Part shown: one piece after another, positions 25,379 through 34,202 of the stretch
How the letters are laid out: the number at the start of each line of letters is the position of its first letter
Position numbering within the stretch: the first letter of the stretch is position 1
Assembly (NCBI GenBank): GCA_902470695.1
Contig: CABRHH010000005.1
Coordinates: 57,939-121,938 of the forward strand
Reading direction: 5' to 3'
Source: an uncultured Collinsella sp.
GTDB taxonomy: Bacteria; Actinomycetota; Coriobacteriia; Coriobacteriales; Coriobacteriaceae
Length of the DNA stretch: 64,000 nt
The notes under the pieces: generated by a model
What the model saw: the letters and a program-made list of their open reading frames with translations, nothing else
The model's database searches: none
What the model was told of the DNA's origin: nothing
Program-made: the position numbers and the translations under genes

Positions 25379-26494
25379 CTACGGGCAGGCGGGCAGCTGC
25401 TCGAACCTCCCGTCCTCGAGTAGGGCGTCGAGCAGGGCGAGCGCGCAGGCGGCCTCGGCCACCGGCACGGCGCGGGGCACGATGCAGGGGTCGTGTCGGC
25501 CGCGGACCTTCAGCTCGGCATCGCGTCCGGCTTCGATGTCAACGCTTTGCTGGCGCTGCCCGATGGAAGGGGTCGGCTTCACCGCCATGCGCCACACGAT
25601 GGGCATGCCGGTTGAGATGCCCCCCAGGATGCCGCCGGCGTTATTGGTCTGCGGGCGCGGGGCGCCCTCGACCATGCGCAGCGGGTCGTTGTTCTCGCTG
25701 CCGCGCAGCCGTGCCGCCCCGAAGCCGGCGCCGAAGTCGACGCCCTTGACGGCGGGGATGCCGAAGGCGATGCGCGCGATGCGGTTCTCGATCCCGTCGA
25801 ACATCGGATCGCCGATGCCCGCCGGCACCCCGTAGGCCGCGCACTCGATGACGCCGCCCACGCTGTCGAGTGCGCCTTTGGCCTCGGCGATGCAGGCCCG
25901 CATGCGCTGCGCCGCCGCCGCGCTCACGCACGGCAGGGTGTTCGCGCCGATTGCGGCGAGCTGGACCTCGTTGGGCTTGCCGGCGTCGAGCGGTGTGTCG
26001 CGGATGGGCTCGGGCCCCAGCTCGGCGATGTGGGCGGCGATGCGGATGCCGCGCGCGAACAGCGCCTGCAGCGCGATACCGCCGGCGATGCACAGCGGCG
26101 CGGTGAGGCGCCCGGAAAAGTGGCCGCCGCCCGCGACGTCCTGATAGCCGCGGTACTTTATCTGGGCGGGCAGGTCGGCGTGGCCCGGGCGGGGAATGCG
26201 GCGCAGCTCATCGTAGTCGCGGCTGCGGGTGTTGCCGTTGCGGATGATGGCGGCCACCGGTGCGCCGTTGGTGAAGCCGTCTGTGATGCCCCCGCAGAAC
26301 TCGGGCGCATCGGCCTCGCGACGGGTCGTGGCGGTCTCGTCGCGCCCGGGGGCGCGGCGGTCGAGGAAGGCCTGGAGCGCCTCGGTGTCGACCGCGATGC
26401 CGGCGGGCAGCCCGTCGAGCACGCAGCCGATGGCGGCCGAGTGCGACTGCCCGAAGATCGACAGGTGGATGACATTACCCGTGACAGAGGCCAT
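25379..26494 (-). CDS. aroC: Chorismate synthase
   Basis: AroC makes chorismate from EPSP using reduced FMN. The 371-residue protein has the expected order of motifs: an N-terminal FGQSHSAAIG, RRAPGRDETATTRREAD, a RPGHADLPAQIKY segment, AGGGHFSGRLTAP, ENNDPLRMVEG and NNAGGILGGISTGMPI. The first motif is normally GESHG and here reads GQSHS, a variant at a signature position although the His is kept. ATG 26494 has GAGGGGGT upstream and overlaps the end of aroA by 20 bases; an earlier in-frame ATG at 26518 is possible. Length is normal. Confidence 0.95.
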   Translation of the reverse strand: MASVTGNVIHLSIFGQSHSAAIGCVLDGLPAGIAVDTEALQAFLDRRAPGRDETATTRREADAPEFCGGITDGFTNGAPVAAIIRNGNTRSRDYDELRRIPRPGHADLPAQIKYRGYQDVAGGGHFSGRLTAPLCIAGGIALQALFARGIRIAAHIAELGPEPIRDTPLDAGKPNEVQLAAIGANTLPCVSAAAAQRMRACIAEAKGALDSVGGVIECAAYGVPAGIGDPMFDGIENRIARIAFGIPAVKGVDFGAGFGAARLRGSENNDPLRMVEGAPRPQTNNAGGILGGISTGMPIVWRMAVKPTPSIGQRQQSVDIEAGRDAELKVRGRHDPCIVPRAVPVAEAACALALLDALLEDGRFEQLPACP

Positions 26495-27821
26495 GGAGTA
26501 CCCCCTCGTCTTCGACAAGCTCGACCTCGCCGCCCAGCTGGCGGTAGTGGTCGAAGAAATCGGGATACGACTTGTTGACCGCCTCGGCCCCCTCGATCTC
26601 GACCGGGTTGTCGCAGCGGATCGCGGCGACGGCGGCCATCATGGTGATGCGGTGGTCGTTGTGGCTGTTCGCGCGCCCGCCGACCAGGCGCTCGCGCCCC
26701 TCGATCACCAGGTCGTCGCCTTCGATGCGCACCGAGGCGCCGAGGGCGTTGAGCTCGCGCGCGGTGGTGACCAGGCGGTCGGACTCCTTGATGCGCAGCC
26801 GGGCACAGCCGGTGATGCGCGTGGTGCCCTCCGCGCAGGCGGCGACGGCGGCAAGCACGGGCACGAGGTCTGGGATGTCGTGGGCGTCGAGCTCGATGCC
26901 GCGCAGGCGGTCCGGGCGGATGGTGGCGGCGGCGGCCGAGCGGGTGCCGCGCGCGCCGAAGAGCATGAGGGCCGCGCTGACGGCGCGGTCGCCCTGGGAC
27001 GAGGAGGCCGTCACGCCGCGCACCGTCACCGCATGGGTGCTGAGCGCGCCGGCGCACAGCCAGAACGCGGCGTTGGACCAGTCGCCCTCGACCTCGATCG
27101 AGCCGGGGGTGCGGTAGCTCGTGGCCGGGATGCGGAACGTGGTGGTCGGCACGCCGGCCTCGGTGGCCGCAGGGATGACCTCCACCTCCACCCCGAAGGC
27201 CGCGAGCATCTCAACCGTGAGGTCCACGTAGGGGCGGCTCTCAATGGCGCCGGTCACGACGACCTCGGACGCCTCGCCGAGCAAGGGGGCCGCCAGCAGC
27301 AGACCGGAGATGTACTGCGAGCTCACGTTGCCCGGCAGCTCGAAGCGCCCGGGCCGCATGCGCCCGCGGCAGCGCAGCGGCAGCCCGCCGGAGGTCTCCA
27401 GCGTGCAGCCGGCGGCCACGAGCTCGTCGGCAAGGGGGCCTATGGGCCGCTCGCCCAGGCGCCCGGCGCCGACCAGGGTGGCGTCGGCGCCCAGCGCGCA
27501 GGCGACCGGCAGCATGAAGCGCAGCGTGGAGCCGGACTCGCCGCAGTCGAGCGTGGCGCCGGCCAGCGCACGCAGCAGGCCGTGCTCGCAGCTCTTGGGC
27601 ATGGGGTGCACCTCGAAGCCGTCTTGCGTGCGCTCGATGCGGGCGCCGAGCGCAACCAGGCAGCGCACCGTGGCCTCGATGTCGGCGCAGGTGGTGTTGC
27701 AGCGGACCTCGGTGACGCCGTTGGCGAGGGCGGCTGCGATGATGATGCGATGCGCCATCGACTTGGAGGCGATGGCGGGAACAGATCCGTACAGCGGTTT
27801 GGGTTGGATGCGAGCTAGCAT
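26475..27821 (-). CDS. aroA: 5-enolpyruvylshikimate-3-phosphate synthase
   Basis: EPSP synthase joins PEP to shikimate 3-phosphate. The 448-residue protein shows GSVPAIASKSMAHR at the N-terminus, the GESGSTLRFMLPVACALG loop, GERPIGPLADEL, SSQYISGLLLAAPLLG, the catalytic RIKESDR and the late NSHNDHRITMM. In the PEP-binding loop the family's NAGT-like motif is ESGST, as in class II type enzymes. Its start overlaps the end of aroB by seven bases, and its end overlaps aroC, so translation of the three genes is likely coupled. Confidence 0.95.
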   Translation of the reverse strand: MLARIQPKPLYGSVPAIASKSMAHRIIIAAALANGVTEVRCNTTCADIEATVRCLVALGARIERTQDGFEVHPMPKSCEHGLLRALAGATLDCGESGSTLRFMLPVACALGADATLVGAGRLGERPIGPLADELVAAGCTLETSGGLPLRCRGRMRPGRFELPGNVSSQYISGLLLAAPLLGEASEVVVTGAIESRPYVDLTVEMLAAFGVEVEVIPAATEAGVPTTTFRIPATSYRTPGSIEVEGDWSNAAFWLCAGALSTHAVTVRGVTASSSQGDRAVSAALMLFGARGTRSAAAATIRPDRLRGIELDAHDIPDLVPVLAAVAACAEGTTRITGCARLRIKESDRLVTTARELNALGASVRIEGDDLVIEGRERLVGGRANSHNDHRITMMAAVAAIRCDNPVEIEGAEAVNKSYPDFFDHYRQLGGEVELVEDEGVLHGLCHG

Positions 27822-28987
27822 GCGGAGTCCTTGTCGGGAGTGGCGGAAACGGGCTGGACGGCAGGCGCTACGGTGTCGGCATCCTCGCCGGCGAGGGCGC
27901 GGGTGCAGGCCAGGCCGACCTCCAGGATGCGCCGGAACTCCTCAAGCGGGGTGGGGGCGAGCGCGCAGGCGCCGATCGCGCGCGGCACCACCAGATCGAT
28001 CGTGTCGCCGTGGCGCTTCTTGTCGTGCAGCGCCGCGGAGAAGACGGCGTCATCATCGGCGGAGAGCGCGCACGAAAGGCCGCAGGCGCGCAGCAGCGCG
28101 ACCAGGCGCTCGGGGATGTCGGCGTCGCAGAGCTCGGCGGTCACGGCAGCCGAGGAAACCGCCACCATGCCGATGCCCACGCAGGTGCCGTGCCCCAGGC
28201 GGTAGCATTCGGCCGCCTCGACGCCGTGCCCGATGGTATGCCCGAAGTTGAGCAGCTTGCGCAGGCCCGCCTCGCGTTCGTCGGAGACGACCACGGCCCG
28301 CTTGATGTCGATGTTGCAGGCGATGAGCTCGGCGACGCGCGCGGTGTCGGCCAGCAGCAGCTCCTGGGTGAGCGGGGTACGCTCGAGCTCGCCGAACAGG
28401 TCGGCGTCGGCGATCATGGCGTGCTTGATGACCTCGCCGCATCCGTCGGCGAACTGCTCGGGCTCAAGCGTGGCCAGGCAGCCCACGTCGGCGATCACCG
28501 CCCGCGGCTGCCAGAAGGCGCCCGCCAGGTTCTTGCCACCTTCCAGGTCGATGGCGCATTTGCCGCCCACCGAGGAGTCGACCATGGCCAGCAGCGTCGT
28601 GGGGACCTGGATGTAGGGGCAGCCGCGCATGTAGGTGGCGGCAGCAAATCCCGCCACGTCGCCCACCACGCCGCCGCCCAGCGCGATCACCACGTCGCCG
28701 CGACCCATCTCGAAGGCGGCCATGAACTCGAGGATGCTCACGAGGGTCGCGGCGCGCTTGTTGCGCTCACCGGCCTCGAAGGTGAACGTGCGCACGGTGT
28801 AGCCGGCCTCGGCCAGGCTCGCGGACACCGGCTGCGCGTAGAGAGGACCGACGTTGGAGTCGGTGACGATGACGGCGCGCTCGCCTGCGGCCGCCTCGCG
28901 CGCGAGCGCACCCACCTGTTCGAGCAAAAAGGTGCCCACGTGTGCGCGATAGGGGCGCTCGGTATCGATGTCCAAGGTGTATTCCAT
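27815..28987 (-). CDS. aroB: 3-dehydroquinate synthase
   Basis: AroB cyclises DAHP to 3-dehydroquinate with NAD and a divalent metal. The protein of about 390 residues contains ALGGGVVGDVAGFAAATYMRG, VPTTLLAMVDSSVGGKCAID, the metal-ligand region GCGEVIKHAMI and NFGHTIGHGVEA. A Pro/Ala/Asp-rich tail of about 25 residues follows the conserved part. I chose ATG 28987 (MEYTLDID) since upstream codons read through the tyrA spacer; a longer start at 29047 would overlap tyrA. The ribosome binding site is weak (GGATGGGA). Confidence 0.94.
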   Translation of the reverse strand: MEYTLDIDTERPYRAHVGTFLLEQVGALAREAAAGERAVIVTDSNVGPLYAQPVSASLAEAGYTVRTFTFEAGERNKRAATLVSILEFMAAFEMGRGDVVIALGGGVVGDVAGFAAATYMRGCPYIQVPTTLLAMVDSSVGGKCAIDLEGGKNLAGAFWQPRAVIADVGCLATLEPEQFADGCGEVIKHAMIADADLFGELERTPLTQELLLADTARVAELIACNIDIKRAVVVSDEREAGLRKLLNFGHTIGHGVEAAECYRLGHGTCVGIGMVAVSSAAVTAELCDADIPERLVALLRACGLSCALSADDDAVFSAALHDKKRHGDTIDLVVPRAIGACALAPTPLEEFRRILEVGLACTRALAGEDADTVAPAVQPVSATPDKDSAC

Positions 28988-29021
28988 GGGGTCCCATCCG
29001 TTCAGGGTCGAATCGCCGCGG

Positions 29022-29921
29022 CTAGCTTGCAGCCGCGCTGTCGTCAAGGGTGCGCTTGATGCGGTCGCCTTCGGCCAGCAGGCGCTCCAGCTCGGCGCGG
29101 TTGCCGCCTGCCAGGGCGCGTCGCACGGCGTCGAGGTTCTCGATGAGGCATGCGATCTCGCGTTCCAGGAAGGCGGCGTCGGCCATCATCAGCTCGCTCC
29201 ACATCGCAGGGTTGAGGTGCGCCACGCGCGTGAGGTCACGGTAGCTGCCGGCCGAAAAGCCCCGGTGCGCCTGGGCGGTGGGGCTTTTGACGTAGGCGTT
29301 CGACACCACGTGGGCGAGCTGGCTGGTGAAGGCGATGCGCCGGTCGTGCTCGGCGGCGTCGGCGACCGTGTAGCTGCCGAATCCGCAGGGTTCGAGCAGC
29401 TGGCAGACGCGGTCGAGCAGCTCAAGGCGTTCGACGTCGCCGAGCGGCGGCGGCACGAGCACCATCGGCGCGCCGCAAAACAGGTCGGCGCGGGCGTGCG
29501 CATAGCCGGAGTGCTCGGTGCCCGCCATGGGGTGCGCGCCGCAGAACGCAAAGCCGTGCTCGCGGGCGAGCGCGAACGCGTGCTCGCAGACCCCCTGCTT
29601 CACGCCGGCGGTGTCGATGACCATGGGCCCCGAGCTCAGCGCGCCCAGGGCCTGCGCGTGCTCGTCGAGCCAGGCCAGGCAGGCGGCGGGGTAGGCGGCC
29701 AGGACGATCAGGCTGCAGGTGCCGAGCGTCTCGGCATCGAGCGCGCCGGATACGCTGTCCACGCGTGCGGCGGCCATGGTGTCGGGGTCGGGGTCGAAGG
29801 CGAGCACGCGCGCGCCCGCCGCCGCGAAGGCGCGCGCGAAGCTGCCGCCGATCAGGCCGAGCCCCACGATGCCGACGGTCTCGGGCCCGTCCGCCTCTGT
29901 TGCATCCCGTGCGTCAGCCAT
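29022..29921 (-). CDS. tyrA: Prephenate dehydrogenase
   Basis: TyrA oxidatively decarboxylates prephenate to 4-hydroxyphenylpyruvate for tyrosine. The 299-residue protein starts with a Rossmann motif, VGIVGLGLIGGSFARAF, followed by FDPDPD for the cofactor, DTAGVKQGV and GAHPMAGTEHSGY with the catalytic His. The helical dimerisation domain contains HDRRIAFTSQLAHVVSNAY. No ACT domain is present, so feedback by tyrosine would have to act elsewhere. ATG 29921 lies five bases beyond the aroF stop, indicating one transcript. Confidence 0.94.
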   Translation of the reverse strand: MADARDATEADGPETVGIVGLGLIGGSFARAFAAAGARVLAFDPDPDTMAAARVDSVSGALDAETLGTCSLIVLAAYPAACLAWLDEHAQALGALSSGPMVIDTAGVKQGVCEHAFALAREHGFAFCGAHPMAGTEHSGYAHARADLFCGAPMVLVPPPLGDVERLELLDRVCQLLEPCGFGSYTVADAAEHDRRIAFTSQLAHVVSNAYVKSPTAQAHRGFSAGSYRDLTRVAHLNPAMWSELMMADAAFLEREIACLIENLDAVRRALAGGNRAELERLLAEGDRIKRTLDDSAAAS

Positions 29922-29926
29922 GGCCC

Positions 29927-30952
29927 TTACGCATCCTCGCCCATGTCGGCCACGACCGCGCGGATGGCGCGGATGCGGTCCATGGTGCGGTCGAACATGT
30001 CCGGGGTGAGCGCCTGGGCGCCGTCTGACCAGGCGTGGGAGGGGTCGTCGTGCACCTCGATCTCCAGTGCGTCGGCACCGGCGGCGCAGGCGGCCAGCGC
30101 CATGGGCTCCACGAAGCGGGTGTAGCCGGTGGCGTGGGAGGGGTCGGCCACGACCGGCAGGTGAGACAGGTCGTGCAGGACCGGGATGGCGTTCAGGTCG
30201 AAGGTGTTGCGGGTGCGGGTCTCGAAGGTGCGGATGCCGCGCTCGCACAGCATGACGCGCTCGTTGCCCTCGCTCATGATGTATTCGGCGGCCATGAGCA
30301 GCTCGTCGATGGTGCCGGCGATGCCGCGCTTGAGCAGCACCGGCGTGTCGGTCTTGCCGACCTCTTTCAGGAGGTTGAAGTTCTGGGCGTTGCGGGCGCC
30401 GATCTGCATGACGTCGATGCCGCGGTCCACGAACAGCGCGACGTCGCGCGGGTCCATGACCTCGGTCACGATCGGCATGCCCGTCGCCGCCTTCGCCTCA
30501 AGCAGCAGATCCAGGCCGCGCTCGCCCATGCCCTGGTAGGCGTAGGGGGAGGTGCGGGGCTTGTAGGCGCCGCCGCGCAGCATGGTGGCGCCGGCGGCGC
30601 GGCAGCGTTCGGCGATGCGGATGAGGTTGTCGCCCTCAACCGAGCAGGGGCCGGCGATGACCTGGAAGAAGCCGCCGCCGATCTTCACGCCGCCGCCGAA
30701 ATCGATGACGGTGTCGGCGGGATGGAACTTGCGGTTGGCCTTTTTGAACGGCTCGGACACGCGCTGGACGCGGCTCACCACGTCCATGGACTCGAGCAGG
30801 AACGGGTCGATCTTGGTGGTGTCGCCCACCAGGCCGATGATGGTCTCGTTCGAGCCGTGGCTCACGTGGGCGGTGAGGCCCTTGGACTCGATCCACGACA
30901 CGATCGAATCGACGGCGGTATCGGGTGCATCGGGGCGCAGGATGGCGATCAT
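29927..30952 (-). CDS. aroF: DAHP synthase (3-deoxy-7-phosphoheptulonate synthase), type I-beta
   Basis: This enzyme commits PEP and erythrose 4-phosphate to the shikimate pathway. The 341-residue protein has an N-terminal ferredoxin-like regulatory domain (about 1-70, SIVSWIESKGLTAHVSHGSNETIIGLVG), as in Thermotoga-type enzymes that are feedback inhibited through this domain. The barrel carries IAGPCSVE, RGGAYKPRTSPYAYQG, IGARNAQNF, LLKRG and VADPSHATG. GAAGGAGAG precedes the ATG. It is the first gene of the operon, so its promoter region at 30953-31094 probably sets the whole aromatic pathway. Confidence 0.96.
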   Translation of the reverse strand: MIAILRPDAPDTAVDSIVSWIESKGLTAHVSHGSNETIIGLVGDTTKIDPFLLESMDVVSRVQRVSEPFKKANRKFHPADTVIDFGGGVKIGGGFFQVIAGPCSVEGDNLIRIAERCRAAGATMLRGGAYKPRTSPYAYQGMGERGLDLLLEAKAATGMPIVTEVMDPRDVALFVDRGIDVMQIGARNAQNFNLLKEVGKTDTPVLLKRGIAGTIDELLMAAEYIMSEGNERVMLCERGIRTFETRTRNTFDLNAIPVLHDLSHLPVVADPSHATGYTRFVEPMALAACAAGADALEIEVHDDPSHAWSDGAQALTPDMFDRTMDRIRAIRAVVADMGEDA

Positions 30953-31027
30953 GGCTCTCCTTCACGGGGTTGTTTGGCTCGGGCGCGCCGCAGCGACGGC
31001 GCCCGTGTGTCCGGCTGTTTTAGGCAG

Positions 31028-31036
31028 TGTATACCA
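31028..31036 (-). promoter_or_regulatory. Putative extended -10 promoter of the aromatic operon
   Basis: On the minus strand TGGTATACA (TGN plus TATACA at 31028-31033) would start transcription near 31021, giving a leader of about 68 bases before aroF. The leader can form an imperfect GC-rich hairpin but has no T-run and no aromatic-codon leader peptide, so I see no classical attenuator. Confidence 0.45.
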
Positions 31037-31070
31037 ACTATGCAAAGAAGGCCGTGCCCGCGGCGCGCTT

Positions 31071-31094
31071 GTTACAGCTCTGTGACATATATGT
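31071..31094. promoter_or_regulatory. Dyad-symmetric sites upstream of aroF
   Basis: GTTACAG-CT-CTGTGAC (31071-31086; six of seven positions match) is immediately followed by, and shares two bases with, the perfect palindrome ACATATATGT (31085-31094). They lie about 50-75 bases upstream of the predicted aroF start point, a position suited to an activator or distal operator. The rest of the 317-base gap to the tRNA gene (30953-31269) holds the two promoters and nothing else I recognise. Confidence 0.4.
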
Positions 31095-31249
31095 GCGCGC
31101 AGTCGCCATCGCGGCAGGGCGCGGGGGCTGCAGAGGCGAAGCAGGCAGTTTTCGGCCGGATCGGCCGCCCAGATGTGCGCGCGGCCCGGCGTGGAGCGCG
31201 TCGCGTTATTCGATTTTGTGTGAGGGGTGGCGCGCGCGCCGATGTCGGG

Positions 31250-31255
31250 TATAAT
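31250..31255 (+). promoter_or_regulatory. -10 element of the tRNA-Arg promoter
   Basis: A perfect TATAAT 14 bases before the tRNA gene. A matching -35 is not convincing (GTGGCG at 31227-31232, 17-base spacer). Confidence 0.55.
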
Positions 31256-31269
31256 GCCCGTTGTGCAAA

Positions 31270-31346
31270 GCCCTGTTAGCTCAGTGGATCAGAGCGTCTG
31301 CCTCCGGAGCAGAAGGCCGTAGGTTCGAACCCTATACAGGGCACCA
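31270..31346 (+). tRNA. tRNA-Arg (anticodon CCG)
   Basis: A 77-base cloverleaf: acceptor GCCCTGT/ACAGGGC, D arm GCTC/GAGC, anticodon stem TCTGC/GCAGA with loop CTCCGGA (anticodon CCG), T arm GTAGG-TTCGAAC-CCTAT (one G-T pair), encoded CCA. It decodes arginine codon CGG. Confidence 0.96.
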
Positions 31347-31356
31347 GTGCCGAATC

Positions 31357-31390
31357 GGCGCGCCCATCATCTGAGCGCGCCGTGTCTTTA
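31357..31390 (+). terminator. Terminator-like hairpin after tRNA-Arg
   Basis: GGCGCGC and GCGCGCC form a perfect seven-pair stem around an 11-base loop, followed by GTGTCTTTA. It is weaker than a standard terminator but well placed to end the tRNA transcript. Confidence 0.45.
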
Positions 31391-31460
31391 CGGGGTCGTG
31401 GGCGTCCAGGTGGCGTTCGCGGCCCTTTCAGTATCTTGGGACCGCAAGGGACGGATTCGC

Positions 31461-34202
31461 ATGGACGAGCGATCGGGCGCAGCAAGCCCATTTTCTGAGC
31501 GCGGCCTCACCGCCGCCGAGGTCGAGCAGCGCATCGCCGCGGGCAAGGTCAACGTTAACACCGACATCAAGACCAAATCGGTGCGCGAGCTCATCGTGGA
31601 GAACGTCTGCACGCTGTTCAACCTCATCAACCTCGTCTTGGCGCTGCTCGTCATCGTCACGGGCGCCTGGAAGAACCTGACGTTTCTGGGCATCGTGGTG
31701 GCCAATACCGGCATCGGCATCATCCAGGCCATGCGCTCCAAGCGGATGGTGGACCGCCTGACGATCCTCGCCTCGAAAAAGGCGCAGGCGGTGCGCGACG
31801 GCATGGTGGTCGAGCTCGAGCTGGACCAGATTGTGCTGGACGACCTCATCCGTCTGGGCCGCGGCGACCAGATCCCCGCCGACGCCGTGGTGGTGGAAGG
31901 CGAGGCCCACGTCAACGAGAGCCTGCTCACCGGCGAGAGCAACCCCATCCACAAGCGCCCCGGCGACGAGCTCATGAGCGGCAGCTTCATCGACGCCGGC
32001 CTGATCTTGGCGCGGGTGGTGCACGTGGGCGCCGACAACTACGCCGCCCGCATCAACAACGAGGCGAAGTACGTCAAGAAGGTCAACTCCGAGATCATGG
32101 GGGCTCTGAACGCGATCGTGCGGTTTGCCAGCGTCGTGATGCTGACGCTCGGTATCGCGCTGTTCGCCTCGAGTGTGCACGAGGCCTTCGAGGTGTCGCA
32201 TCCGGTGGGGGCCAGCGTGTTCGCGTGGCTGCTGCTGCCCTCCTCATGGCCGGCCGTGTCCTCCTCGATCCTCACGACGGTCGGGGCGCTTCTGGGCATG
32301 ATCCCCCAGGGCCTGGTGCTGCTCACCTCCTCGGTGCTCGCCATCGCCACCATCCGCCTGGCGCGCCGTCGCGTGCTGGCCCAGCAGCTCTACTGCATCG
32401 AGACGCTCGCCCGCGTCGACGTGCTGTGCCTGGACAAAACCGGCACGATCACCTCGGGGCGCATGGAGGTGGCCGGCATCTATGCGGCGCGCGGGGGGCG
32501 CGCGGTCGCGGCCGATGCCGCCGAGGGTGCAGACGCGGCCGCGGTGGCATCCGCGCTCGCCAACATCGCGCGTGCCACGTCGGCCGACGCCAACGAGACC
32601 TGCACGGCGATCCTGTCCCATTTCGCCGAGGACGGCCCCGCCGTCGCCGAGCCGCTGCGCACCGTGCCGTTCGACTCGGCGAAGAAGTGGAGCGGCGCGT
32701 CCTTCGCCGACGGAAGCTATGTGATGGGCGCCGCCCAGTTCGTGCTGCCCGCCTCGGTGTTTGCACGCTACGAGGACGCCGTCAACGAGCTTGCGGGCAC
32801 CTGCCGCGTGCTGGCCGTGGCGGCGGTGGACGGCTTCGATACGGAGGGCGGCATGGTGGGCCAGCCGCGCCTCATGGGCTTCGTCACCATCCGCGACGAG
32901 ATCCGCGCCTCGGCCGCCGAGACGATCCGCTACTTCTGCGACCAGGGCGTCGAGCTCAACGTGATTTCGGGCGACGACCCGCGCACGGTGGCCTCCATCG
33001 CGCGGACGGTGGGCGTACCGGGCGCCGAGGCGTTCGTGGACGCCACCACGCTGGCCACCCCCGCGCAGCTCGAGGCGGCCGTCGGGCGCTACCACGTGTT
33101 CGGGCGCGTGACGCCGCAGCAGAAGCGAGAGCTCGTCTTGGCGCTGAAGCGGCGCGGGCACACCGTCGCCATGACCGGCGACGGCGTGAACGACGTGCTC
33201 GCCCTGAAGGAGGCCGACTGTTCGGTGGCCATGGCGGCCGGCTCCGACGCCGCGCGCAACGTCGCCGAGATCGTGCTGGTGGACAACGACTTCGCCTCCA
33301 TGCCCGCCGTGGTGGCCGAGGGTCGCCGCTCGATCAACAACCTGCAGCGTTCGGCCGCGCTGTTCCTCACCAAAACCCTGTTCTCCATGGGGCTGGCTGC
33401 GATCTGCATCGCCTTGCCGCCCTATCCCTTCCAGCCGGTCACGATGACCCTCATCAACTTCTTCTGCATCGGCTTCCCGAGCTTCGTGCTCGCGCTCGAG
33501 CCCAACCGCGCCCGCGTCCAGGGGACGTTTTTGTCCAACGTGCTCAAGCGCTCCGTGCCCGCGGCGGCAGGCGTGCTGGCGGCGGCGCTGCTGTGCATGG
33601 CGGCTTCCCGTCTGTTGGGGGCCACTGAGGCGGTCCTGTCGACCATGTGCCTGGTGAGCACCTGCGCGGTGGGGTGCTGTCTGATCTGGCGCATCTCACG
33701 CCCGTTCACCCCGCTGCGCGCCGCGGTGCTCACCTTCGTCGTGGTGGGCATCGCCATCGGCATCCTGGCGTTCCCGTCGTTTTTCTCGATCGCGCACCTG
33801 GGCGCCGGGGCGGCTGCGGCGTGCGCGGCGATCTCGGTCGCGGGCTGCGCGCTGTTCTGGGCCCTCGCCGGGCTCATGGAGCGCCGCTCGCCGGCGGGAG
33901 CGCGGCCGGCGAGCGGCTTCGGTCGCGGGGTGGTCGTGCGGGGCCGCGCCGGTCGGATGCGCGTGCGCGCCACCGGTTCGGCACCGCGCCGCCTGATCGC
34001 GCGCCTGGCGGCCGGCTGGGCGCGCCGGGCCGACGCACGCCGCCTGGCACGCGCCCAGGCTTCCGCCGAGGAGGCCGTCGAGCATCCCGTGCCCGCCTCC
34101 GGACCCACCCGCGCCTCGGCCCGCCGCCGCGTGGAGCGCGCCGCGGGCGGGATACGTGTTAAGATGCCCTCGAAACCGCGAACGAAGAAGGAAGGCGACT
34201 AG
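31461..34202 (+). CDS. P-type cation-transporting ATPase (CtpE-like)
   Basis: A 913-residue membrane pump. The actuator domain has LLTGESNPIHK, the phosphorylation motif is CLDKTGTIT (near residue 325), the nucleotide domain follows, and the hinge motif is MTGDGVND (near 573). Membrane helix 4 reads GMIPQGLVLLTSS, a pattern of the CtpE-type subgroup, for which calcium transport has been described; the ion here is inferred. Six further C-terminal helices can be traced. Odd feature: after the last helix there is an extra tail of about 110 residues rich in Arg and Ala (RRLIARLAAGWARRADARRLAR), not part of the family. ATG 31461 was chosen, as an earlier frame opening at 31347 abuts the tRNA gene. 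Confidence 0.88.
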   Translation: MDERSGAASPFSERGLTAAEVEQRIAAGKVNVNTDIKTKSVRELIVENVCTLFNLINLVLALLVIVTGAWKNLTFLGIVVANTGIGIIQAMRSKRMVDRLTILASKKAQAVRDGMVVELELDQIVLDDLIRLGRGDQIPADAVVVEGEAHVNESLLTGESNPIHKRPGDELMSGSFIDAGLILARVVHVGADNYAARINNEAKYVKKVNSEIMGALNAIVRFASVVMLTLGIALFASSVHEAFEVSHPVGASVFAWLLLPSSWPAVSSSILTTVGALLGMIPQGLVLLTSSVLAIATIRLARRRVLAQQLYCIETLARVDVLCLDKTGTITSGRMEVAGIYAARGGRAVAADAAEGADAAAVASALANIARATSADANETCTAILSHFAEDGPAVAEPLRTVPFDSAKKWSGASFADGSYVMGAAQFVLPASVFARYEDAVNELAGTCRVLAVAAVDGFDTEGGMVGQPRLMGFVTIRDEIRASAAETIRYFCDQGVELNVISGDDPRTVASIARTVGVPGAEAFVDATTLATPAQLEAAVGRYHVFGRVTPQQKRELVLALKRRGHTVAMTGDGVNDVLALKEADCSVAMAAGSDAARNVAEIVLVDNDFASMPAVVAEGRRSINNLQRSAALFLTKTLFSMGLAAICIALPPYPFQPVTMTLINFFCIGFPSFVLALEPNRARVQGTFLSNVLKRSVPAAAGVLAAALLCMAASRLLGATEAVLSTMCLVSTCAVGCCLIWRISRPFTPLRAAVLTFVVVGIAIGILAFPSFFSIAHLGAGAAAACAAISVAGCALFWALAGLMERRSPAGARPASGFGRGVVVRGRAGRMRVRATGSAPRRLIARLAAGWARRADARRLARAQASAEEAVEHPVPASGPTRASARRRVERAAGGIRVKMPSKPRTKKEGD

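Noticed and set aside
30953..31027. Attenuator in the aroF leader
   Set aside because: The hairpin is imperfect, lacks a T-run, and no leader peptide rich in Phe, Tyr or Trp codons is present.
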